From NCBI RefSeq assembly GCF_001426375.1, contig NZ_LMEO01000003.1:448-64447 (forward strand): DNA of 64,000 nucleotides. Direction: 5' to 3'. Each line of letters opens with the position of its first letter. The first letter of the stretch is position 1. The DNA is from Paenibacillus sp. Root444D2 (GTDB lineage: Bacteria > Bacillota > Bacilli > Paenibacillales > NBRC-103111). This document shows, one piece after another, positions 36,569 to 43,804 of the stretch. A program made the position numbers and the translations under genes. The notes under the pieces are model-generated. The model saw nothing but the letters and a program-made list of their open reading frames with translations, ran no database searches and was not told the DNA's origin.

Positions 36569-36805
36569 TTATTTCTTTTTTATGACGTGTACCAAATACA
36601 TTACTAATGGCGTTCCTATAACTCCAACAATTGGAACCAAAATTTGTGCCTTGATTCCATAATGGAGTTTTAAAGCTTCGGCTGCTAAACCTGTTGGCAT
36701 ATTTCCCACGGAAGGTTCTGTAAGCTTCAGTACTAGGAATAGTAATGCTTCTACAAATGCCAAGGAGCCAATCAGTAGAACTGACATCCAAATTATTTTT
36801 TTCAA
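36569..36805 (-). CDS. Small membrane protein, 78 aa
   Basis: Starts with TTG behind GGAGGAGATAAG. Two hydrophobic segments (MSVLLIGSLAFVEALLFLVL and ILVPIVGVIGTPLVMYLV) with a short loop and a KKK end. No family recognised. It ends 4 bp before the next membrane-helix ORF, so the two probably form a small operon. Confidence 0.6.
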   Translation of the reverse strand: MKKIIWMSVLLIGSLAFVEALLFLVLKLTEPSVGNMPTGLAAEALKLHYGIKAQILVPIVGVIGTPLVMYLVHVIKKK

Positions 36806-36944
36806 CTTATCTCCTCCTTCATAAGGGAGAGAGCATCATAAATGCAGTGCTCCGGGTTTAAGATGGGAAGCGCATCGCTCGTAAATGCAAGTCCGCCTAA
36901 ATAAGCAAAATTGGCCCCATCAGCAATAAGGAGATAGAATTAAA

Positions 36945-37922
36945 TTAAACTGACTTCGTTTGCCTACATCTAGGAAATGTGGAACAACCCAAGAATGCCT
37001 TCCCCTCTTTCCCTTTCCTTGCAACCATTGGAGCACCACATGAACATATTATTTCTTTAGCGGCAGCAACTTGCGCTTGCGGTTCTTGCACAACCGATCG
37101 AATAGCGTTCTTCTCGGGTTGTACCTTCGATTTCTTATTGGTTGGCTGCCATTTACCCCAAGCTTTTAATTTCTGCTCTACAACTGCCCCATGCCAGTAG
37201 TCAACTTTAAACTGCTCCGCTTCTTTTTTGGCCGGTTCCGTTAAATCCGATGTAGTGACAAGTAAGGATAGGATACAATCATGGTTTCTCTTGGCCCCGA
37301 CTAATTCACTTACGATCTGCACGCCCACTGAGTTATGGTTAGAGTAGCATTTAGCTTGTACGGCTGTCTTCTCACCCCGTTTATCAATAATGACAAGATC
37401 CACTCCACCATCCTTGCCACCCACACCAACTTCTTTAACCTCATAGCCTTGATCACGAAAATACAGTGCAAGCAAACGTTCGAACTCCGCTCCAGATAAG
37501 CTTTCTAACGAACTACTTAAAATTTCTTGATCCGATCTATTTTGTAGCGTGCGTGGTCTTTGGGGTTTGCTGTTGCCTGAACTTTTTTTAGGTTTACTGA
37601 CTCTTCCTTTTTTCTTACTAGAAAGCAAAGCTACGCAGACACTTATCATGACAAAAAAAAGAACCATACCTATAATCATGCCTGTGGTATTCCAGTTTTT
37701 AACCAAATTTTTTGTTTCATCAAAATGATCTACACAAGTAAATAAAATGTAGGCGGCTCCTATAAACCAAGCTATTGTCGCAAGCTTCTCGTGTACCCAT
37801 TTACTTAGAAATCGGTAATAAAGAATAGCTCCTATTATGGAAAATAGAGCAATACACATTGCAATGAAAATTAGTGGAGCAAGCAAATTTTGATTCATGA
37901 ATTGAGATAGTTCATTATTCAT
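36945..37922 (-). CDS. Membrane-anchored Mrr-like nuclease with topoisomerase zinc finger
   Basis: 325 residues. Residues 15-100 hold three membrane helices, then a basic linker. Residues 140-250 are an Mrr-cat/REase-fold domain: GAEFERLLALYFRDQGYEV, GKDGGVDLV (Asp175) and the core AVQAKCY (Gln189-Ala-Lys191). A C-terminal C4 topoisomerase-type zinc finger (CSCGAPMVARKGKEGKAFLG, then C-x5-C) ends the protein. This layout occurs in chromosomal proteins of unclear role; DNA cleavage near the membrane is likely. Confidence 0.85.
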   Translation of the reverse strand: MNNELSQFMNQNLLAPLIFIAMCIALFSIIGAILYYRFLSKWVHEKLATIAWFIGAAYILFTCVDHFDETKNLVKNWNTTGMIIGMVLFFVMISVCVALLSSKKKGRVSKPKKSSGNSKPQRPRTLQNRSDQEILSSSLESLSGAEFERLLALYFRDQGYEVKEVGVGGKDGGVDLVIIDKRGEKTAVQAKCYSNHNSVGVQIVSELVGAKRNHDCILSLLVTTSDLTEPAKKEAEQFKVDYWHGAVVEQKLKAWGKWQPTNKKSKVQPEKNAIRSVVQEPQAQVAAAKEIICSCGAPMVARKGKEGKAFLGCSTFPRCRQTKSV

Positions 37923-38140
37923 TGGGTATACTCCCCTTCTGTGCCTTTAGTAGGATGTCGTTAAGATCTGTTGGATAAATTCGACATAAAATTACACATT
38001 CCTTCCAACTTTGTAAGATTGAAAAAACAGCCGTTGATAGGGATTAAACGAAACGATACTATTAAAGTTTGAACAATCTTGAAATATCTGGTACTATCAC
38101 GTAGGTAAATACTACTATATTTTAGGAGATGAAAAGGTAA

Positions 38141-38821
38141 ATGAGGTTCAGACAAATCGGACTAATATTATTAACATTTATTGTAACATTGACTTTATCA
38201 CAGTCTGCTTACGCTCATTCGGGTAGAACAGATTCCAGTGGAGGGCATAACTGTTCAGCAAAATCCATTGCCAAAGGGTTGTGTTCTGGTTATCACTATC
38301 ACAATGGTGGGTCTTCATCCGGCAGCGATTCATCATCTGGTGGATCGACTTCCAACACTACGCCAGCAGCCCCGGTAGAAACTATTCCAAGTGGACATGT
38401 CAAAGTTATAAAACCGACATACAGTATTTACGTAAATGGTAATTCAGTACCAAATTCATCCCTAAAATACCCCGTCATTTCGTATAAAGATATTACTTAT
38501 TTTCCAATGACATTTAAGTTCACCCAAGCACTTGCCTTGGAAACAGTATGGAATGCAGATGTTGGATTTGTAATTCGAAAAACTTCCAATAAAGCTGGTA
38601 AAGTTGAATTTGACTACGGCTCTACGAACACAAGCCTGTATGCTAAAGAACCAGATTTTAATATCTATGTAAACGACAGCTGGATTGATAATGGTTCTGA
38701 GGAATACCCTTTACTAGTATTAAACGACGTTACCTATTTCCCTATGACATGGCACTATGCAGTTGAAGAGTTAGGATTAACAATAAAGCTTGAAAATAAT
38801 GCTTTCTATATCTCCAAATAG
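38141..38821 (+). CDS. Secreted YHYH-motif protein with copper-amine-oxidase-like stalk repeats
   Basis: 226 residues. Signal peptide at 1-26 ending SAYA. A small domain HSGRTDSSGGHN, ending CSGYHYHNG, is the YHYH type. A Ser/Gly linker follows, then two repeats (IYVNGNSVPNSSLKYPVISY with DITYFPM, and IYVNDSWIDNGSEEYPLLVL with DVTYFPM) of the Cu-amine-oxidase N-terminal stalk domain. It probably acts at the cell surface. A decayed copy of its 3' end lies near 28.86 kb. Confidence 0.85.
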   Translation: MRFRQIGLILLTFIVTLTLSQSAYAHSGRTDSSGGHNCSAKSIAKGLCSGYHYHNGGSSSGSDSSSGGSTSNTTPAAPVETIPSGHVKVIKPTYSIYVNGNSVPNSSLKYPVISYKDITYFPMTFKFTQALALETVWNADVGFVIRKTSNKAGKVEFDYGSTNTSLYAKEPDFNIYVNDSWIDNGSEEYPLLVLNDVTYFPMTWHYAVEELGLTIKLENNAFYISK

Positions 38822-38824
38822 TTG

Positions 38825-38893
38825 ACTGCCTTCGGGCAGTTTTTGTTTTGAAAGCTAAAATGAACCCCATCTCAAGGCAGATGGGGTTCATTT
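38825..38893. terminator. Two consecutive terminator hairpins
   Basis: ACTGCC-TTCG-GGCAGT followed by TTTTTG (38825-38846) ends the YHYH gene. A second perfect stem AAATGAACCCCATCT/AGATGGGGTTCATTT (38858-38893) can serve the minus-strand 121-aa gene as well. Confidence 0.85.
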
Positions 38894-38901
38894 ACTATGT
38901 A

Positions 38902-39267
38902 TTAATTATCTTTTTGAATCAGCTGATCATCAGCTTCCAAACCTTTAATCTTATTTTCCAAAAAGCTCTTCTCTAGTCTGATATGAAGTAATTCAGTGTC
39001 TAAGTCCTGACCCATGGTATGAACCGCGGTAACAATGTCTTCAGCTGTTAGTATATGAATAGAATCTGCCTTGTCTGAGATATACTTTAAAATAACTTCT
39101 ATAAACTCTTTGCATACTCCGATTCTTTGAATGAGTACATTTTCCTCTGCTACAAATTCATCGTATTTGATAACTATGTCTTGAATGCCATTCGCCCCCA
39201 AATTGGTACACTTAAACGTACCAGTTTTAAACCAATTATATGGTACGTTATTGCGTATAGTCAACAT
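38902..39267 (-). CDS. Hypothetical protein, 121 aa
   Basis: Unrecognised. Predicted mostly helical, with a C-terminal coiled coil (ELLHIRLEKSFLENKIKGLE). It is divergent from the XRE gene 30 bp away, so the two probably share control. Decayed copies of both tails occur near 27.2 and 29.0 kb. Confidence 0.6.
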   Translation of the reverse strand: MLTIRNNVPYNWFKTGTFKCTNLGANGIQDIVIKYDEFVAEENVLIQRIGVCKEFIEVILKYISDKADSIHILTAEDIVTAVHTMGQDLDTELLHIRLEKSFLENKIKGLEADDQLIQKDN

Positions 39268-39297
39268 TTAAATATAGCATCTCAAAGGTGACTCTAC

Positions 39298-39561
39298 ATG
39301 GCAAAAAAAATCGTAGTTAAAATCTCGAATCTAACCAAACAGCATAAAATATCTTTACGCGAACTATCTAGATTATCCGATGTGAGACATGCAGCATTAA
39401 GTGAACTATCTAATGGAAAAAGGGAAAACGTGAATTTCAGTCATATCGTTCGAATTGCAGAGGCTCTGAGTATTGAAGATATTCGGGAGATTATTGATCT
39501 TGTTGATGTTGTTGAGAATGACGATAGTGAGTTAGGATTGAATGAACGCAAGAAAACCTAG
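39298..39561 (+). CDS. Small XRE-family HTH regulator
   Basis: 87 residues, an HTH (LTKQHKISLRELSRLSDVRH, then SELSNGKRENVNFSHIVRIA) with a short acidic tail. Phage or mobile-element type. Ribosome site AAAGGTGA. It ends within its own terminator. Confidence 0.8.
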   Translation: MAKKIVVKISNLTKQHKISLRELSRLSDVRHAALSELSNGKRENVNFSHIVRIAEALSIEDIREIIDLVDVVENDDSELGLNERKKT

Positions 39562-39586
39562 AAGCTGACAGCTTCTAGGTTTTTTA
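39553..39586 (+). terminator. Terminator after the XRE gene
   Basis: AAAACCTAGAAGC/GCTTCTAGGTTTT stem with a 5-nt loop and a T run; the stem's 5' arm includes the stop codon. Confidence 0.85.
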
Positions 39587-39750
39587 TTAATTCTTCGAAT
39601 CTAAATAGAAATTTTCTGATGTTTACTAGACTTATCATACTAGAACCAAAAAACCATTAGAATAAGAATAAGGTCAGAAGTAATCATCAGTTGTTTGACA
39701 CATCTCCATGTTGACCAGTATCTTTATTTAGTACGACAACTTGTCTAACA

Positions 39751-40548
39751 TTAATTAACTACTACAGGTGGACTTAGAACCCTACAACCATTTTTGCTCA
39801 TAAATTCAAATTCATTAGAATAAAAATTGAATAAATTTCCCCCATCAGTGCAAACTATCCCAGGTGTCTCCGGTCTTATATTTAGTCCACTATAGGTACC
39901 AAAAATCATCTTCTCATCAAACCTATATACTTGAAAACCCGGTACACCCTTTAATAAATAAATTTCAATATCAATATTACGATGTGTACTTAGATCTTCA
40001 AAAAAGTTAAGGGACTCCAACAATTTATTTTTAATTGATTCCGTTGTTTTACCGAAGTTTTTTGCTAGTTGATTAACTGCATTAATATCTTCTGGATCTA
40101 CAAATATTACTCTTATTTTCAATTTTCTTTTATCAGCAATTTCTTTAATAAAATGTCGATTTGCATTTCTCCACAAGTTACCGTATGCAAACATTAAATC
40201 TATATTTTGAGCCTTTTCAGAATACTCTTTCCATTCATCGGAGCTAATATTATAAATATCACTATATACTTTAGCAATTCCTTCAGAATTCAAATTATTA
40301 GATATATGTACTTTTTGTAATATTTCTTTTAAAAATTCTCTCTTTCCTCTCAATTCCCATAATACTGCTAAACCAACTGAGGCAATTATAGAACCACCGA
40401 TGTTCTGAATAACAGTTTGCCACTCTTTATGTTGCTCAAAATATGATATTGTCGAACAATAAATAATGCCTACTCCAAGCAGCACAAAAAACAATGCTAT
40501 CCAATAAAACTTGTAACTTACATTTTCTTCCACGATTTTAGTAGTCAA
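39751..40548 (-). CDS. Two-helix membrane protein with PLD-like cytoplasmic domain
   Basis: 265 residues. Two membrane helices (15-34 and about 48-68), then a domain with LMFAYGNLWRNANRHFIKEI, the strand KIRVIFVDPEDINAV and a final strand FQVYRFDEKMIFGTYSGL. The order resembles phospholipase-D-like proteins, but no HxKxxxxD is visible, so catalysis is doubtful. Membrane helix pair plus nucleotide- or lipid-acting domain is common among defence effectors. Divergent from the 2H-like gene. Low certainty on function. Confidence 0.55.
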   Translation of the reverse strand: MTTKIVEENVSYKFYWIALFFVLLGVGIIYCSTISYFEQHKEWQTVIQNIGGSIIASVGLAVLWELRGKREFLKEILQKVHISNNLNSEGIAKVYSDIYNISSDEWKEYSEKAQNIDLMFAYGNLWRNANRHFIKEIADKRKLKIRVIFVDPEDINAVNQLAKNFGKTTESIKNKLLESLNFFEDLSTHRNIDIEIYLLKGVPGFQVYRFDEKMIFGTYSGLNIRPETPGIVCTDGGNLFNFYSNEFEFMSKNGCRVLSPPVVVN

Positions 40549-40625
40549 AATTTTAATCCTCCAGTATTATCATTGTTACTTACTAACCAATTTGATATTC
40601 TATAAATATCTTATTTGTCCTGCAA

Positions 40626-41051
40626 ATGAAGGGAGCCTTTTTGTTGTTAATTAAATATGTTGGTCTTTTTATTACAGATGAATTCAAAAGTATCTTGCAT
40701 ACTAAGAGTCCTATTCTGCATGAAAATATTATTAATAATCCTCATGTGACTATTGATTACAAACCGAAGCAAATTAGTTACTATAAATTAATTGGAGAAA
40801 CACATGAAATAGAAATAACTGGAGTTGGAAACAATGCCGATAATCAAGGTTTTAAAGTAAATCTACCTCCTGAAATTATTAAAATCTATAATGGTTCTAG
40901 ACTACCACATATTACTGTTTCACTTAATAATAATGCAGAAGCAGTTAACACATGGAAACTGAATTTCAAAGAAATTGATTCTTTTAAGGTGCTTGGTAGA
41001 CTTGGGTTATCAACGGATAAAGGTATATTGTATAAACTTACATCATTATAA
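40626..41051 (+). CDS. 2H-phosphoesterase-like protein
   Basis: 141 residues. Two H-x-T motifs 66 residues or so apart, in NPHVTIDYKP and LPHITVSLNN, define the 2H superfamily, which acts on 2',3'-cyclic phosphates or 2'-5' linkages. The intervening strand IEITGVGNNADNQGFKVNLP fits the fold. An RNA-repair, cyclic-oligonucleotide-degrading or anti-defence function are all possible. ATG at 40626 has AATGAAGGGAG around it; an alternative start is TTG at 40641. Confidence 0.65.
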   Translation: MKGAFLLLIKYVGLFITDEFKSILHTKSPILHENIINNPHVTIDYKPKQISYYKLIGETHEIEITGVGNNADNQGFKVNLPPEIIKIYNGSRLPHITVSLNNNAEAVNTWKLNFKEIDSFKVLGRLGLSTDKGILYKLTSL

Positions 41052-41253
41052 AACTTTTAGAGGTACTCAGAATTAATTCTTATAATAGCTTTGTCGTACT
41101 AACATACCAAAAACTCTGACTGAGATGAGCGAGAAATATCACCACTGTCTCAGTCATTTATAATGAGTACAGGTTAAATAGATTAATTTCCAAAGAAGTG
41201 ATGAATATTTCACTATTTTGGGTTTAGTTAGTAATAATAAAACTCATAATTTC

Positions 41254-41382
41254 TTATTGAAAGTTCTCAAGCAATTCGCTAGCTTTCAATGTTACTGAGA
41301 TAGCAAGATCCTTCGGGTTATGGAACTGCTTCCAATCACGCTCATCTCTAAACTCAATAATTTTCTTTATGATAGAATCCAT
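41254..41382 (-). pseudogene. Truncated MazG-like nucleotide pyrophosphohydrolase, 42 codons
   Basis: Starts with a good ribosome site (GGAGGG) and reads IIEFRDERDWKQFHNPKDLA, then SVTLKASELLENFQ, which is the N-terminal third of MazG-like pyrophosphohydrolases (normally about 110 residues and continuing QWK). The stop falls exactly there, so the active-site Glu helix is incomplete. It follows the DUF2357 gene by 17 bp in the same direction. Either a decayed gene or a short remnant still translated. The 200 bases beyond it hold nothing recognised. Confidence 0.75.
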
Positions 41383-41398
41383 TTGATAGCCCTCCATT

Positions 41399-43804
41399 CT
41401 ACTCCAACCCAATCCCCAATACCGAACTACCCAAATCCAAATGCTCCCGATCCAACGTCACCTTCACCTTACCCACGCGCCGCTTCTCACGCCAATCCCG
41501 CAGCTCCTCTTCCGTCTCCAAACGCAGTTCAGAAACTTCCTTCGCCCTGCTAAGCATGTAATCTGTCGTATACAAAATCCGATAAATCCCATGCCCCGCA
41601 GGAACTATAGCTTTCTCCCTTTTCACCCACTCCTCCACCTCAAACACAACATAAAGCTCATCCGTCGCACCTCGACTAGAGGGAATGGCCGTTATCGCAG
41701 AGCGTGGAACAACCTTCCACTCTTTCACTCTTCCATACCACGAGATGCCCACATCATCCGCACCGAACAATCGAATCGACTGATACAACGCGACGTATTC
41801 CAATCTAGTCAGCACCTTATGATCCGTAATATTCCGAAGTGGCGTATGATAAAAGCCATGCGCAAGCGCAGCATCCAATTGCGGCTTCTTACTCAAAGCT
41901 CCCACCAGCACATTCTTCCCAGATAGCTTGTTCCCGTAATACTCCTTCGTCCCTCTCGGCCTCGTCGTCCGCTCATAGGCTTTCTCCGGACTATCCATGA
42001 TAATCTCGTCCAGAAACTTCTCCATCAAGCTCGTCGAATTCGGCAAAAATGGAAAAGCCCCAATATTAATGAGCTCCACACTTTTATAAAACTTATGCTG
42101 CTGGAACCGCTCCTCATCATGATAGGGAAACAACACATACGCCCCAAACATGCTCCGCTCGTACTCTTTCCCCTGCCCCTCCGAATACACAATCGCATCC
42201 CGATAGCGATGCATCGTATTAATATCATCCTCTTCCGGCCCCGGCATCCGGTACCTCTCGAAGTAAGGCGTACCCTCATAAGCAGGATTAATGCGATATT
42301 TAGCATCGAAAATATATTTATACTCCGCCGCGGCGTCGTTCTTTTTCAAAGTCAGGACATTATCTGGCCGCTGAGACAGCGTTGGACTCCGATCCCCTTT
42401 GGGCAGCGCATTATAAAACAGCGTAAAAATCTCCCCGTTCAACGGGTTTTTATACACCATCTTCGCCTGCTGGGACTTATCTAGTGTGACGAACAGTCCA
42501 CTCCGATTGATTTTGATAATATCTTGTTTGAGCAGCTCATACTTTTTGCTTAAAAGATGGTGAATCTTCAAGAAACACCAGTATTCATATAGCTGGGCCA
42601 AATCTTTCATCGATAATCGGAAAAGATCATTCTGAATCGACAAACCTTTTAACAGCATTAAATAATAACGGTATACCTCTCGGTAACCTGATGCCATTTG
42701 CAATACCAGAGAAATAGACAGCTGCCTCATTTCGCCTACATCCAAAAAATCATGCTGTAACAGCCGCTGCACCTGACTCTGCATGAGATTAAGCTTCTTC
42801 GTAAGATTAGGGTCTTCCACACGACTTTTTTGGGCTAAACGCGTTTTAACATCCTTAAGCTTCTGCCCAATACGTACAAGCACCCATTTTACGAAACGAT
42901 TCTCAGCCGTATCATAATGAACATGACGTTTAGTCTCTAGTAAATGAGTCGGTGTATATCGCTGCCCCTCTACCTGAATAACCCCGTTCACCGGATCCTT
43001 GGCTAATAGATGTGGGCGCTTGTTTAGGAAGGCGATGTTCTCTTTTCCGGCTCTTTTCACACGTGCAGCATCTACCAGACGATTCTCGCTTCGAAGCTTA
43101 GAATGTGGTGATAATTTGATTCTCTCAACAGCCTGCACAAGCTGCGTAAATACATGCTGCAAAATCGTAAAATACTCCGTCAAACTTTGATAATTCGTAT
43201 CCTTTAACCCTGTCAGGTTGTACGTTTTCCGCAGAAAATCGAACGAAAGATTATAAATCTGTTCATTAACATCCTTAAGGATCATTTGATAGTCGTTCTT
43301 ATAATCTATTTTCGATGGAAAAATCTCTAACTGGAGCCGAAAAATAGCCTCACCATTCAATCGAAGCTCAAGTTCAGAGAGCCCGACTTCATTTTGAAAA
43401 TTAAGAATCCCTGATAAAATCATCTTCCCCAGCGGCTTAATCGCCTGTCTCACATGGATATTTTCGTGATGAAAGGTTAAGGGAATTTCCGCCTTCTTTT
43501 CAATGACCAGTTCATAGGCCTGCGTTTCATAAAAAGTCGGCGTACACACATCGCCCGAACTCCAATTTGTCATCGCCCTGTGTTCATGAGAGAAAACAGA
43601 AATAGAATCTATGACCAACTTATCCACCAACGGCGCAGCGTGAAAATGGGCATCTACCCATTCCTCATCCACATTACGATGGAGATTCAAGGTTTCAACC
43701 GTGGGATGGAACGGCTTGCCCTGAATATAGAGATTGAACTGATTCGTCTCGATTCGGAGCAATTCCGTGCTTTGATTAAGAGAGCCAGTATGAGGTAAAG
43801 CCAT
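41399..43804 (-). CDS. McrC-like DUF2357 nuclease
   Basis: 801 residues. N-terminal beta-rich DUF2357 region (1-330), helical middle, then a PD-(D/E)xK domain with AAAEYKYIFDAKYRINPAYE near 497-515; Asp and the DxK pair are present. Proteins of this kind are the nuclease partners of McrB-type AAA+ motors. It overlaps the McrB-like gene by 29 bp, an unusually long overlap, so the downstream start may be a little inside. Expected to cut DNA fed by the motor. Confidence 0.88.
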   Translation of the reverse strand: MALPHTGSLNQSTELLRIETNQFNLYIQGKPFHPTVETLNLHRNVDEEWVDAHFHAAPLVDKLVIDSISVFSHEHRAMTNWSSGDVCTPTFYETQAYELVIEKKAEIPLTFHHENIHVRQAIKPLGKMILSGILNFQNEVGLSELELRLNGEAIFRLQLEIFPSKIDYKNDYQMILKDVNEQIYNLSFDFLRKTYNLTGLKDTNYQSLTEYFTILQHVFTQLVQAVERIKLSPHSKLRSENRLVDAARVKRAGKENIAFLNKRPHLLAKDPVNGVIQVEGQRYTPTHLLETKRHVHYDTAENRFVKWVLVRIGQKLKDVKTRLAQKSRVEDPNLTKKLNLMQSQVQRLLQHDFLDVGEMRQLSISLVLQMASGYREVYRYYLMLLKGLSIQNDLFRLSMKDLAQLYEYWCFLKIHHLLSKKYELLKQDIIKINRSGLFVTLDKSQQAKMVYKNPLNGEIFTLFYNALPKGDRSPTLSQRPDNVLTLKKNDAAAEYKYIFDAKYRINPAYEGTPYFERYRMPGPEEDDINTMHRYRDAIVYSEGQGKEYERSMFGAYVLFPYHDEERFQQHKFYKSVELINIGAFPFLPNSTSLMEKFLDEIIMDSPEKAYERTTRPRGTKEYYGNKLSGKNVLVGALSKKPQLDAALAHGFYHTPLRNITDHKVLTRLEYVALYQSIRLFGADDVGISWYGRVKEWKVVPRSAITAIPSSRGATDELYVVFEVEEWVKREKAIVPAGHGIYRILYTTDYMLSRAKEVSELRLETEEELRDWREKRRVGKVKVTLDREHLDLGSSVLGIGLE

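Noticed and set aside
41320..41930. Plus-strand Pro-rich open frames over the McrC-like gene
   Set aside because: They are antisense shadows of a clear DUF2357 gene.
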